From Sphingomonas mali NBRC 15500 (GTDB lineage Bacteria > Pseudomonadota > Alphaproteobacteria > Sphingomonadales > Sphingomonadaceae), in contig NZ_BCYX01000005.1 in assembly GCF_001598415.1 (NCBI RefSeq), forward strand, positions 62,001 to 126,000: 64,000 nt of DNA, written 5' to 3'. The stretch's first letter is position 1. The number at the start of each line of letters is the position of its first letter. Both the position numbers and the translations under genes were made by a program. Below, piece by piece: positions 1 to 8,869 of this stretch. The notes under the pieces are model-generated. The model was not told the DNA's origin and did not search any database. It was given only the letters and a program-made list of their open reading frames with translations.

Positions 1-675
1 ATTATTCGCTTCGATATTGCCTTTGACGCACAACGAGAAATCATCCCCGTCGCGGCGGAACGGCCAAATCGGCTCGGCGCGCCGGAAGTTGAAGTTGAGG
101 CAATTGTGCTTGTGCAGGTCTTCGGGCTCGCGCGGCGCGCCGTGTTTCGCGAGATAGTCGGGAGACGCCACGATGACCCGGCGCGTCTCGCCGAGCTTGC
201 GCGCCGTGAGCGTGCTGTCGGGCAGCGGACCGAACCGTATCGCGACGTCCGCTTGGCCCGCGGCAACATCGACCAGCGTATCGGTAAGCGCGATGTCGAC
301 CAGGATATGCGGGTAGGATGCGGCGAACTTGCCCAATAGCGGCACCACGCAAAGCCGCCCGTGAGCGAGCGCGGCGCTGACGCTTAGCCGGCCGCGCGGT
401 GCGCCCTGGTCGGCGATCTGCTGCTCGGCATCGTCGAGATCGGCAAGGATGCGCCGCGCCGCCTGGAGATAGGACTGGCCTTCCGCGGTCAGCGCGAGCG
501 TGCGGGTCGAGCGCAGGAGCAGGCGCACGCCGAGCCGCGCCTCGATCCGGTCGATCGCGCGCGCGACCGCCGAGGGACTAAGGTCGAGAATGCGGCCCGC
601 CGCCGAAAAACTGCCATGGTCGACCACCGCCACGAACAGCGCCATTTCCCGCGCCCGATCGGTTCCGCTCGCCAT
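1..675 (-). CDS. LysR-family transcriptional regulator, partial (C-terminus off the left edge)
   Basis: The first 225 codons of a LysR-type regulator are present and the frame is still open at base 1. The start is ATG at 675-673 (MASGTDRAREMALFVAVVDH). Residues about 10-65 form the usual winged helix-turn-helix: a FVAVVDHGSFSAAG helix, then LSPSAVARAIDRIEARLG as recognition helix, then LLLRSTRTLALTAEG. From about residue 90 the periplasmic-binding-protein-like effector domain begins (GRLSVSAAL...). The gene is divergent from the aldo/keto reductase at 775, with 99 bp between starts, the normal arrangement for a LysR protein controlling its neighbour. The effector cannot be read from the sequence. 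Confidence 0.9.
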   Translation of the reverse strand, partial: MASGTDRAREMALFVAVVDHGSFSAAGRILDLSPSAVARAIDRIEARLGVRLLLRSTRTLALTAEGQSYLQAARRILADLDDAEQQIADQGAPRGRLSVSAALAHGRLCVVPLLGKFAASYPHILVDIALTDTLVDVAAGQADVAIRFGPLPDSTLTARKLGETRRVIVASPDYLAKHGAPREPEDLHKHNCLNFNFRRAEPIWPFRRDGDDFSLCVKGNIEANN

Positions 676-774
676 CTTTGCGTCCACTGCAATAATCTTT
701 CGCGTCAACCGAGGGTACACGGTCGACGGCTCGACGTCCATCTATGCGCCGAACGAACAAGGGATGAGCAGGTG

Positions 775-1809
775 ATGGAATATCGGCAATTGGGATCATC
801 GGGGTTGCGCGTACCGGCGCTGAGCTTCGGCACCGGGACATTCGGCGGTCAGGGGCCGCTGTTCAGCGCTTGGGGAACGAGCGACGTCGCCGAGGCGCGT
901 CGACTGGTGGACCTGTGCCTGGACGCCGGCGTCACGCTGTTCGATACGGCGGACGTCTATTCCAGCGGCGCCTCCGAGGAGATTCTGGGCGCGGCAATCC
1001 GCGACCGCCGCGATACTGTGCTGATCTCGGCCAAAACCGGCCTACCGATGGGAGATGGACCGCAGGATTGGGGTGCATCCCGGGCCCGGCTGATCCGTGC
1101 GGTCGAGGACGCGCTGCGTCGGCTGGGCACCGATTATATCGATCTGCTCCAGCTCCATGCCCTCGACGCCTCGACACCCGCCGAGGAAGTCATGGGCACG
1201 CTCGACCGGCTGATCGCCGCGGGCAAAGTCCGTTATGCCGGCGTTTCCAACTATCCCGGCTGGCAGATCATGAAGGCGCAAGCGATTGCAGATCGCCATG
1301 GTTGGCCTCGCCTCGTCGCGCATCAGGTCTATTATTCGTTGATCGGCCGCGCCTATGAATCCGAGCTCATGCCATTAGCCGCTGACCAGGGCCTTGGCGC
1401 GCTGGTCTGGAGCCCGCTCGGATGGGGGCGCCTGACGGGAAAGATCGGGCGCGATCGTCCGATCCCGGCGGGAAGCCGGTTGCACGAAACCGAACAGTTC
1501 GCGCCGCCCGTCGAAACCGAACAGCTTTACCGGGTCATCGATGCGCTCGAGGTGGTGGCGGCCGACACGGGCAAGACCGTGCCCCAGGTCGCGATCAATT
1601 GGCTGCTGCGGCGCCCCACCGTCTCGTCGGTGATCATCGGCGCGCGCAACGAGGATCAATTGCGCGATAATCTTGGCGCGTTGGGCTGGTCCCTCACGTC
1701 CGAACAGGTCGCGGCGCTCGACGCGGCAAGCGACGTGCTGCCGCCTTATCCGCATACGCCTTACCGGCAGCAGGAGGGTTTCGCCCGCCTCAATCCTGCG
1801 ATGGTTTGA
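775..1809 (+). CDS. Aldo/keto reductase
   Basis: This 344-residue cytosolic NADPH-dependent oxidoreductase is of the aldo/keto reductase TIM-barrel family. The catalytic tetrad is visible as D57 and Y62 (FDTADVYSSG), K87 (ISAKTG) and H128 (LLQLHALD). The C-terminal cofactor segment SSVIIGARNEDQLRDNLGA is also typical. ATG 775 is chosen because AAGGGA lies about 10 bases upstream and the protein then begins MEYRQLG, as family members do. The open frame extends further upstream but that part has no family resemblance. It is followed after 12 bases by an MFS transporter and is divergent from a LysR regulator, so the pair probably forms a small LysR-controlled operon. The substrate is unknown. 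Confidence 0.92.
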   Translation: MEYRQLGSSGLRVPALSFGTGTFGGQGPLFSAWGTSDVAEARRLVDLCLDAGVTLFDTADVYSSGASEEILGAAIRDRRDTVLISAKTGLPMGDGPQDWGASRARLIRAVEDALRRLGTDYIDLLQLHALDASTPAEEVMGTLDRLIAAGKVRYAGVSNYPGWQIMKAQAIADRHGWPRLVAHQVYYSLIGRAYESELMPLAADQGLGALVWSPLGWGRLTGKIGRDRPIPAGSRLHETEQFAPPVETEQLYRVIDALEVVAADTGKTVPQVAINWLLRRPTVSSVIIGARNEDQLRDNLGALGWSLTSEQVAALDAASDVLPPYPHTPYRQQEGFARLNPAMV

Positions 1810-1821
1810 GGGGAGGCGGTG

Positions 1822-2997
1822 ATGAAGTTCAATCTCGGCCTCCTGGCCTTGTCCGTCGGTGCCTTCGGCATCGGTGTGACCGAGTTCGCCCCGATGGGAC
1901 TCCTTCCGGTGATCGCGAAAGATCTCGGCGTCTCCATTCCGGCCGCCGGCCTGCTCATCAGCGGCTATGCGCTGGGCGTGATGATCGGCGCTCCACTGAT
2001 GACGCTGACTACCGGCCGCGTGCCGCGTCGGACTCTGCTGATCGGACTCGCCGGCATCTTCACACTCGGAAATCTGCTGGCGGCGATCTCGCATAGTTAT
2101 GCGCTGTTGCTGGCCGCGCGCATCCTGACCTCGTTCAACCATGGCGCCTTTTTCGGCGTCGGGTCGATCGTCGCGGCCGGGCTGGTGCCGCCGCAGCGGA
2201 GGGCGAGCGCGGTGGCCGCGATGTTCATGGGGCTGACCATCGCCAATGTCGTCGGCGTGCCGCTCGCGACCTGGGCCGGTGAGCATCTCGGCTGGCGGGC
2301 ATCGTTCTGGGGCATTGCCGCGTTGGGCGTGGCCACGATCGTCGCGCTGCGGCTGACGCTTCCCGCACTCCCGGCGCCGGAAGGCGGCGACGCGGTCGCC
2401 GAATTGCGCGTGCTCATGCGCGGCAAGGTGCTGGGAGCGCTCGCGCTCACGGTGATCGGATCGAGCGCGATGTTCACCGTCTTCACCTATATCGCGCCGA
2501 TCCTGCGCGAGGCGACCCATGCCTCGCTCGGCTTCGTCACCGCGATGCTGGTTACCTACGGCTTGGGTCTCACGGTCGGCAATTGGGCCGGCGGTAAATT
2601 CGCGGACCGGCACGTCGATCGTACGTTGATTGTCACCCTGGCGTCGCTGTCGGCCATCCTGATCGCGTTTGCCCTGACGATGTCCCATGCCGCCCCGACC
2701 GCCATCCTGGTCTTTGCCTGGGGCGTGGCGAGCTTCGCGCTGGTGCCGCCGCTGCAAGTGCGCGTGATGGCGGCGGCCGCGGATGCTCCCAATCTCGCTT
2801 CGTCGGTCAATATCGGTGCGTTCAATCTGGGCAATGCGTTCGGCGCTGCGTTGGGCGGCGGCGTGATCGCGGCAGGATGGGGCTACCCTGCCGTCGCATT
2901 GGCCGGAGCGGCGACGTCGGCGATCGGGCTGGTCGCGGTGGTGCTCGCCGCCAGGCGGCACTCGCTTCCTGCCTATCGTCCGAGTTCGGCGATGTAG
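1822..2997 (+). CDS. MFS transporter, AraJ/YdhP-like drug or sugar exporter type
   Basis: This 391-residue inner-membrane protein of the major facilitator superfamily has about 12 hydrophobic segments. The N-terminus (LGLLALSVGAFGIGVTEFAP) and the following GLLPVIAKDLGVSIPAAG region match the AraJ/YdhP/Bcr-like efflux branch, including the conserved TEF in helix 1. A motif-A-like segment GAPLMTLTTGRVPRR follows helix 2. ATG 1822 is preferred over GTG 1819 because GGGGAGGC at 1810-1817 then has good spacing. It lies 12 bases behind the aldo/keto reductase and is likely cotranscribed with it. Exporter function is inferred from family; the substrate cannot be told. Confidence 0.88.
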   Translation: MKFNLGLLALSVGAFGIGVTEFAPMGLLPVIAKDLGVSIPAAGLLISGYALGVMIGAPLMTLTTGRVPRRTLLIGLAGIFTLGNLLAAISHSYALLLAARILTSFNHGAFFGVGSIVAAGLVPPQRRASAVAAMFMGLTIANVVGVPLATWAGEHLGWRASFWGIAALGVATIVALRLTLPALPAPEGGDAVAELRVLMRGKVLGALALTVIGSSAMFTVFTYIAPILREATHASLGFVTAMLVTYGLGLTVGNWAGGKFADRHVDRTLIVTLASLSAILIAFALTMSHAAPTAILVFAWGVASFALVPPLQVRVMAAAADAPNLASSVNIGAFNLGNAFGAALGGGVIAAGWGYPAVALAGAATSAIGLVAVVLAARRHSLPAYRPSSAM

Positions 2998-3216
2998 ATC
3001 GTGATCCGGCCGCCCCCGTTCACAGTGGGGACGCTGGAGAGGCGATGTTTCGGTACGTAGAATTGCGAGATTGATTGGTGGTGCCAGAGGACGAAAGGGG
3101 TTCCGTCCTACGTGACCTGCGCTGGCAGATGGCTGTGCTCTTCTTGGGACAATGCACGCTAGAGATCGTCTGACATTTCCGTGTCGATGGTGTATTATCG
3201 CGGCCGGGGGAAGTGA

Positions 3217-4944
3217 GTGACGGGCGAGTTTGCAAACGGCCTTAAAGAGGCGCTGAGGCGCGATCTCGGTTATTCGGTGGCGCATGACGTTGTCGCCGCC
3301 GGCCGCACGCTGCTCGCGACGATCGCATTGGGCATCGTCATGGCGATGCCCTTCCCAATTCCGGCGCTCAATCGTGCGGCCCGCTGGTGCTTCATAGCCT
3401 ATCTGTTGCTCGCGGTCGCGGCGCTGGTCGTGAGGTTGGTATCCTGGAAAGCAACGTGGTTGATGCGCCGTATCGGCTCGGTCGCGGATGAGGCGATCGG
3501 GCTTGGCGTGCTGATCTTCTACCCGACCGTCACCATTCTCTATCTGCCGTTCATTGTTTTCCTGCTGGTCGCCAAGCGGATTCAGTCGAGCATCGCCAGC
3601 GTCGCGCTCGAATATCTGATCCTGTCGCTCGTCATCCTTCTCCATGACCGGGCGGCGGCATTGTGGCCGGCCTTGCCCCGTATCGGCGATGGCCAGCGGA
3701 TGCTGCAATTCACGGTGCTGACCTTTATTGCCGCCGCCGCGCTGGTGGTGAAGATGCGGCAGACCGATGCTGCGTCGAGCGACCGCTGGAACGGCGAGTT
3801 GCTGGCCACGGGCATGCGCGCGCGATCGATGCCGATCGAGGAGATCGCGGCGCGGCTGGCCAGCCGGTTCCAGGTGCAGACAATCCTGATCTGCTGGCGG
3901 GGCGGGGAAGATGACGATCGGCATTTCTATCGCTTCGCGGGCGGCGCCTTGTCCCAATTCGATCCGCCGTCCGCGATCGCCGACCGCATGCTGCTGCCGA
4001 CCGGCTGGGACGAAGCCTATTTGTGGGAGGCGCGGACCGGAAAGGCGATGGTCAACAGCAAGGCGGGGAGCGACCCGGTCGTCCGCGCGGTCGAGCCCGG
4101 TTTCCTGTCGGACGAGCTGATCGACGGGGCGGCGATCGTTGGCGCGATGCCGATCGCGGCGAATGCGATGGAGGGCTATGTCTATCTGATCGGATTGCCG
4201 CGCGTGTCGGAGATCCTGCTGGGTCAGGTCGCCAGTGCCGGCCATGCGGTCAGCGCGACGCTCGACCGTTACCAGATGTTCGAGGCCTGGCGCGAGAATG
4301 CCTTCGCCAATGCGCGACTGGAGATCAGTCGCGACATGCACGACAGCGTGTTGCAGACGCTCGCCGGGCTCAGGATGCAGGTCGCGGTTCTGATGAAGGA
4401 AACCGACATGCCGATCGCCAAGCGGCAGGAGCGATTGAAGGGCCTGGAGTCGATCATCTCCGCCGAACAGGCGTGCCTGCGCGAGCTGGTCAACGACAGC
4501 GCGCAGCCGGTCAGCGAGCGGATCGACCTCGCCAGCCACCTGGCGCAGCGCGCCGAATTGCTGTCGCGGCAATGGGGCATCGATTGTTCGGTCCAGGCCG
4601 AGCCCGCGGTGCTGCCCGTCTCTCCCGACATCGCGCTCGAAGTCGAGTTCCTGGTACGCGAGGCGGTGTCGAACGCGGTGCAACATGCGCATGCCTCGGT
4701 GGTCAAGGTAGCCGCGGCACTGCGCGACGAGGCGGTGTTCGTCGCGATCAGGAGCGACGGCGCGACGATCATCGATACCGCTGCCGACGGCGCTGATGTC
4801 GAAGGCGTCTTGTCGCATTCGCTGACCAAGCGTGTGAAGGCGCTCAACGGGCGCGCTTATACCGATCCGATGGAGCGCGGTGTGCTATTGTCGCTCAGAA
4901 TTCCATTAAAGGCTGGTGTCCATGTCGAAACTGCTGCTGGTTGA
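3217..4944 (+). CDS. NarL-system sensor histidine kinase with N-terminal membrane domain and degenerate ATPase glycine boxes
   Basis: This 575-residue sensor kinase has about five hydrophobic segments between residues 25 and 180, then a GAF-like region (about 200-350), then a HisKA_3 dimerisation/phosphoacceptor helix with H375 in RDMHDSVLQTLAG. The ATPase domain keeps the N-box (REAVSNAVQHAH, N486). The usual G1 (DxGxG) and G2 (GxGxxG) motifs are replaced by RSDGATI and LSHSLTKRVKALNG, so ATP binding may be weak or altered. GTG 3217 follows a GGGGGA ribosome site. The 3' end overlaps the response regulator by 23 bases, showing a coupled pair. Its convergence on the Tad operon makes pilus control a possibility, not a demonstrated fact. 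Confidence 0.85.
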   Translation: MTGEFANGLKEALRRDLGYSVAHDVVAAGRTLLATIALGIVMAMPFPIPALNRAARWCFIAYLLLAVAALVVRLVSWKATWLMRRIGSVADEAIGLGVLIFYPTVTILYLPFIVFLLVAKRIQSSIASVALEYLILSLVILLHDRAAALWPALPRIGDGQRMLQFTVLTFIAAAALVVKMRQTDAASSDRWNGELLATGMRARSMPIEEIAARLASRFQVQTILICWRGGEDDDRHFYRFAGGALSQFDPPSAIADRMLLPTGWDEAYLWEARTGKAMVNSKAGSDPVVRAVEPGFLSDELIDGAAIVGAMPIAANAMEGYVYLIGLPRVSEILLGQVASAGHAVSATLDRYQMFEAWRENAFANARLEISRDMHDSVLQTLAGLRMQVAVLMKETDMPIAKRQERLKGLESIISAEQACLRELVNDSAQPVSERIDLASHLAQRAELLSRQWGIDCSVQAEPAVLPVSPDIALEVEFLVREAVSNAVQHAHASVVKVAAALRDEAVFVAIRSDGATIIDTAADGADVEGVLSHSLTKRVKALNGRAYTDPMERGVLLSLRIPLKAGVHVETAAG

Positions 4945-5551
4945 CGATCATCCGATCTTTCTCGAGGGGCTGCGCCAGTTCCTCGAGACCAATGGCCATG
5001 TCGTCCAGGATACGGCGCGAACCTCGGTCGATGCGATCGACCGTGTCGCGCACGGTACGTTCGACTTGCTGGTGCTCGACGTCAGCATGGCCGATGGTGG
5101 TGGCTTGCACATCCTGCGGACGTTTCGCGGCGCCGGCAATCAGATCCCGATCGTCTTCCTCACCGTCGGCCTGAAGCCGGTCGAGACGATGGAAGCGGTC
5201 AAGCTCGGCATCAACGGTATCGTCCTCAAGCACAACGACCCCAGCAACCTGATCACCTGCATCGAAGCGGTTAAGCGCGGCGACACCTGGATCGACCCGA
5301 CCATCATCGAGCGCGTGTTGAAGCGCAGCATGGCCGGCCAGTCGGTGCCCGTGCTGCCGCAATATGGGCTGACGCGCCGGCAGGAGGAATTGGTCAAGCT
5401 GGTCGGCGAAGGCCTGCGCAACCGCGAGATCGCGCGCCGCTGCGGACTGACCGAAGGCACGGTCAAGCTCCACCTGCACCATATCTACGGCAAGCTGGGG
5501 ATCAGTTCGCGCGCTCAGCTGATCATGATGTTAGCCGCCGAAGCGATGTGA
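4922..5551 (+). CDS. NarL/LuxR-family response regulator
   Basis: This 209-residue protein has an N-terminal receiver domain with acidic pair D8-D9 (LLVDDHPIF), phosphoacceptor D53 (LVLDVSMAD), T81 and K103 (VLKHND). A C-terminal LuxR-type helix-turn-helix covers about 145-205 (LTRRQEELVKLVGEGLRNRE, then LTEGTVKLHLHHIYGKL). ATG 4922 is chosen over an in-frame GTG at 4916 because AAAGG at 4908-4912 gives 9-base spacing. It overlaps the upstream kinase gene, its presumed phosphodonor. Its last 21 bases overlap the 3' end of cpaA on the opposite strand. A role in controlling the Tad pilus genes is inferred from position only. Confidence 0.93.
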   Translation: MSKLLLVDDHPIFLEGLRQFLETNGHVVQDTARTSVDAIDRVAHGTFDLLVLDVSMADGGGLHILRTFRGAGNQIPIVFLTVGLKPVETMEAVKLGINGIVLKHNDPSNLITCIEAVKRGDTWIDPTIIERVLKRSMAGQSVPVLPQYGLTRRQEELVKLVGEGLRNREIARRCGLTEGTVKLHLHHIYGKLGISSRAQLIMMLAAEAM

Positions 5552-6079
5552 ACCGGTCAGGCTGGCCGGGTCGAGATTCCAGGGCTTGGGCTGCGGATTG
5601 ATATAGCCCCCGACGATCGCGAGGATCGCGCCGGCCGAGATCGCCAGGCCATAGGGGATCGGCCCGCGCGCCTTGAGGCTGGGTACGCTGGTCGATTGCG
5701 CGATCCCGGCGGGCAGCATCCGCCGAAGCACGATGAAAGCGATGGCGAGCAGCGCGCCGCCGATTCCCATCCACAGGTACAGCGCCGACGCGCCCTTGAA
5801 GTCGAACCACAAGGCGATCGCCGCCATCAATTTGACGTCGCCGCCGCCGAGCCATCCACGCGAGAACAGGAACAGCCCGCCCAGGAAGGTTCCGAGGAAC
5901 ACGAGCGCGTTCTGCCACAGCTGAGCGTTCCAGCCGCAGCTGTATATCCAGACCGGGAACAGCAGGATGACCGCAGCCGGGAATATGTTCGGGATGCGCA
6001 GTTTCCACACGTCGGTTAGCGCGGCGAGGGCCAGGACGAGGTACAAAGCGATCAACAGGATATTGTGAAGCGACGTCAT
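5531..6079 (-). CDS. cpaA: Prepilin peptidase CpaA/TadV (A24 aspartic protease)
   Basis: This 182-residue inner-membrane aspartic peptidase would cut the leader from Flp and TadE-type prepilins. The two catalytic aspartates of family A24 are visible: D23 in LTDVWKLRIPN and D81 in the GxGD motif GWLGGGDVKLMAA. About five transmembrane segments fit the short CpaA/TadV form, which lacks the N-terminal methylase part of PilD. ATG 6079 overlaps the stop of the upstream TPR gene by four bases (ATGA), so translation is likely coupled. It is the last gene of the Tad operon, and its 3' end overlaps the convergent response regulator by 21 bases. Confidence 0.93.
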   Translation of the reverse strand: MTSLHNILLIALYLVLALAALTDVWKLRIPNIFPAAVILLFPVWIYSCGWNAQLWQNALVFLGTFLGGLFLFSRGWLGGGDVKLMAAIALWFDFKGASALYLWMGIGGALLAIAFIVLRRMLPAGIAQSTSVPSLKARGPIPYGLAISAGAILAIVGGYINPQPKPWNLDPASLTGSHRFGG

Positions 6080-6888
6080 TTCTGGGGTCCCAGCGACGAA
6101 AGGATGTTGGCGGTTGCCGCCGGATAGATCGGTGCCGCGGCGATCGACTGGGTCAGCCATGCCCGCGCATCATCGCTCCGGCCGGCGAGCGAGGCGGCGT
6201 AGCCGGCGTTGGACAATCGCTCCGCCCATCGCGCCGCATCCTCCCCGCGGCGGCGCACCGGCGCCTCGCCCATCGATGCGGCGGCAATATCGAGATTGTT
6301 GGCGATACGCCGGTCGTCGGGATCGGCCGCCAGCGCTTGTTGCAGCAGCGCCCTGGCTTCGGGATAGCGGTGTTGCATCAACAATGAGATCGCCATGTCG
6401 TTGAGCAACGACGCACGCGGTCCGTTCAGCGCCGACGCCCGCTCATAGGCGGCCTTGCTGTCGTTCCAGCGCGCGCCCGAATCGTAGGCGTGGCCGAGAT
6501 CGGCCCATAGCCGCCAGTCGGCCGGGCAGCGCGTTGTCGCATCCTTCAACCGGGCAAGCGCCGCCTCGGTATGTCGCAACGCCGCGGCCGCGCTACCCAG
6601 TCCGGCGACTACGCGGCAATCATCGCTAGGCGTCGCCGCCAGCTTGCCGAACGCCCGCTCGGCCTCGGCATATTGGCCTTGCGCCAGCATCAGCTGTGCG
6701 CGGAGCACCGCGACCTCGAACGTGTCGGATTTGGCATCGGGCAACAGGTCGAGCATCGTCTGCGCCTGCACCAGCCGCCCGCTCCTAATCGCGGCGTCGA
6801 CCAGCGCGAGATCGTCCGGCGGCGCCGCCGACGCCGTGCCAAAAGCAAACAGGGCCGCCAGGGATAGCAGCCGGAAGCCGAGGATCAC
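6076..6888 (-). CDS. TPR-repeat protein of the Tad pilus operon
   Basis: This 270-residue protein has a Sec signal peptide (MILGFRLLSLAALFAFGTASA) and then several degenerate tetratricopeptide repeats, for example LAQGQYAEAERAFGKLAA, YDSGARWNDSKAAYERASAL and MQHRYPEARALLQQALAADP. It is probably periplasmic. TPR proteins of TadD type act as scaffolds for secretin and platform assembly; this is one of two adjacent TPR genes here. Its start overlaps the upstream lipoprotein gene by four bases and its stop overlaps cpaA by four bases, so the three are translated as a block. Which of the two TPR proteins does the TadD job is not clear. Confidence 0.82.
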   Translation of the reverse strand: MILGFRLLSLAALFAFGTASAAPPDDLALVDAAIRSGRLVQAQTMLDLLPDAKSDTFEVAVLRAQLMLAQGQYAEAERAFGKLAATPSDDCRVVAGLGSAAAALRHTEAALARLKDATTRCPADWRLWADLGHAYDSGARWNDSKAAYERASALNGPRASLLNDMAISLLMQHRYPEARALLQQALAADPDDRRIANNLDIAAASMGEAPVRRRGEDAARWAERLSNAGYAASLAGRSDDARAWLTQSIAAAPIYPAATANILSSLGPQK

Positions 6889-7892
6889 CGTCGTCCCCCG
6901 CCGGGCTTGGTGACGAAACGCAGCGCATTACCGCCGACCAGCAACTGGATCCGATTGGCCTGGGTGGTGGCGTAAAGCCGGGTCGGGAACGGCACCGCGC
7001 GCGCAAGCCGGCGTGCGGTCGCCTCGCCCGATGGTGGATAGAGGATACGGCTCACCGCGATGCGCATTCCGCTGTCGCCGCGATCGAGCGGGCGCCAGCC
7101 GCGCCCGGCAAGATAGGATTGGACGCGCCCGGCAATGCCCTTGCGCCCGGCGGCGTTGACCACCATCGTGTTGCGCAGCGCGCCAGGCGCCGGCGTTGTG
7201 GCCATCGGCTTCGGCGACGCCACCCGCGAGGGCGCGGGTAAGGGCACTGGTGTCAGCGGAGGGGCGAGAGCAACTCCCCTGCCTGCGCTACGCTCGGGCG
7301 GCAGGATCAGATGGACCACGCCCGGAGCTGACTGTTCGAGGCGCGGGCCGGCCGCGATGACGGGGGCTGGCATGACAGGTACCGCCGCGGCGCTCGCCAG
7401 CGCAGGGGCGGTTATCGGAGGCGGCGCAACGGGCTGGCTCGGCGGCGTTGGAGCGGCAGGCGTAGCGGAGGCGGAAGCCAGCATGGCGCGCATGTCGACG
7501 TCGAGCAACGCTGCGGCGTCTTGGCGGCCCTGCGCGGTCAGCGATGCGGCATAAGCGCGGTAGAAGGCGTCGTTGCGCGGGGCCAGTGCCAGCGCCTTCT
7601 GGAAATAGACGTCGCTCAGATCGTAGCGGCGCAACCGGTCGTAACAGAGCGCGAGGCCTTCGACCGCTGCCGGATCGTCGGGCGTCGCGGCCAGGATGCG
7701 GCGATACATTTCGATCGCCAATCCGTAATTGCCGTCGGCGAGCAGCCGGGCGGCGGCCACCGACGATGCATCCGTGGCGGCGGTGAACCGCGTTCCCTCC
7801 GGCAGTGCGGTCCGCTTGGCCGAGCTCGTGCATCCGCAGGTGGCGGCGACCAGGCCGATCAGGGCGACACGCGAGGCGAGATTCCGCTTCAT
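6885..7892 (-). CDS. TadD-like TPR protein with C-terminal LytR_C-like domain
   Basis: This 335-residue exported protein begins MKRNLASRVALIGLVAATCGC. The cysteines at the end of this signal suggest a lipoprotein, although the lipobox is imperfect. Residues about 45-125 are TPR repeats (LLADGNYGLAIEMYRRILAA, YDRLRRYDLSDVYFQKALAL). A long Pro/Ala linker (about 140-235) is followed by a small alpha/beta domain, MVVNAAGRKGIAGRVQSYLA to IQLLVGG, resembling the C-terminal domain of LytR/CpsA/Psr proteins. This TPR, linker and LytR_C layout recurs in alphaproteobacterial Tad loci. It lies five bases after tadC and overlaps the next TPR gene. A pilotin or scaffold role for the secretin is an inference. 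Confidence 0.8.
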   Translation of the reverse strand: MKRNLASRVALIGLVAATCGCTSSAKRTALPEGTRFTAATDASSVAAARLLADGNYGLAIEMYRRILAATPDDPAAVEGLALCYDRLRRYDLSDVYFQKALALAPRNDAFYRAYAASLTAQGRQDAAALLDVDMRAMLASASATPAAPTPPSQPVAPPPITAPALASAAAVPVMPAPVIAAGPRLEQSAPGVVHLILPPERSAGRGVALAPPLTPVPLPAPSRVASPKPMATTPAPGALRNTMVVNAAGRKGIAGRVQSYLAGRGWRPLDRGDSGMRIAVSRILYPPSGEATARRLARAVPFPTRLYATTQANRIQLLVGGNALRFVTKPGGGRR

Positions 7893-7896
7893 TCCG

Positions 7897-8865
7897 TCAT
7901 CCTCCCATCATCGGCAGAAGCTGGCGAACGACGCGGATCGCCGCAGGCAGCATCAGCACGCCGATCATCACCGGCAGCATGCAGGCGACGAGCGGAATCG
8001 AGATCAGCACCGGCAGGCGGTGCGCCTTTTCCTGCGCCAGCATCTTGCGGCGTTCGCGCATCTCGCCGGCATAGATGCGCAGCGTCTGGCCAATGCTCGA
8101 TCCCAGCTTGTTCGACTGGATCAGCAATGTCGTGAACGACCGGATCTGGTCGACCGCGGCGCGGTCGCCCATCCGGCGCAGCGCTTCCTCGCGTCCGCGC
8201 CCGGCGCGCAGTTCGAGCACCGTGGTCGCCAGCAGATTGGCCACCAGCGGATGCGACCGCGCCATTTCGCGTCCGACGCGATCGAACGCCGCTTCCATGC
8301 CGAGCCCGGCCTCGACGCAGACCAGCATCAGGTCGAGCGCGTCGGGAAAGCCGTTGACGATCTGCTCCTGGCGTCGCGAGGCGCGCGCCGACACCCAGAG
8401 ATTGGGCAAATAGAGCCCGAGCACCGCGAGCGCCGCTCCGAACAGATAGAGTTTGAGCAGCGACGGCGCCTCGCCGCGGAAGACGGTTGCCGCCACCAGG
8501 ATCAGCGGCAGGCCGAGCGTCAGTGCGAGTCGCGCGAGGGTGAACACGCGCGGCGCCTGGGGCGAGGTATAGCCCGCCGCCGCCAGTTTCGCGGTCAGTG
8601 TCGCATTGTTGGTGTCGAGCAGCGACACGCCGCGCTTTTCGATCGCGCCGACGATCCGGCTCCAGGCATCGGCGCGCCCCGTGTCGCGCAAGGTCGCCGC
8701 TTGCCCCTCATGATGTCCCGCCGCCGCTGCTTCGGCGAGCCGGCGACGCACGGCGGCGCGCCCGGTGACGACGGTGGAAACGCCGAGCACGATCATCACG
8801 ACCACCGCGAACAGGCCGGCGAGTATCGCATAGCGCGGGAATTGCTGGATAAGGGCTTCCCACAT
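7897..8865 (-). CDS. tadC: Tad pilus inner-membrane platform protein TadC (GspF family)
   Basis: This 322-residue polytopic protein belongs to the type II secretion F superfamily. An N-terminal membrane segment is followed by a cytoplasmic region, a hydrophobic pair around residues 105-160, and the conserved T2SSF block FPDALDLMLVCVEAGLGMEAAFDRV near 200. Two C-terminal transmembrane segments follow (SIPLVACMLPVMIGVLMLPA). With TadB it forms the platform on which the CpaF ATPase builds the Flp fibre. It is separated from tadB by four bases and from the downstream TPR gene by four bases. Confidence 0.94.
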   Translation of the reverse strand: MWEALIQQFPRYAILAGLFAVVVMIVLGVSTVVTGRAAVRRRLAEAAAAGHHEGQAATLRDTGRADAWSRIVGAIEKRGVSLLDTNNATLTAKLAAAGYTSPQAPRVFTLARLALTLGLPLILVAATVFRGEAPSLLKLYLFGAALAVLGLYLPNLWVSARASRRQEQIVNGFPDALDLMLVCVEAGLGMEAAFDRVGREMARSHPLVANLLATTVLELRAGRGREEALRRMGDRAAVDQIRSFTTLLIQSNKLGSSIGQTLRIYAGEMRERRKMLAQEKAHRLPVLISIPLVACMLPVMIGVLMLPAAIRVVRQLLPMMGG

Positions 8866-8869
8866 CGCT

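Noticed and set aside
1375..4818. A 1147-codon open frame on the minus strand
   Set aside because: It is antisense to the aldo/keto reductase, MFS and kinase genes, is rich in Arg/His/Asp/Gln as expected of a GC-rich shadow frame, and shows no domain.
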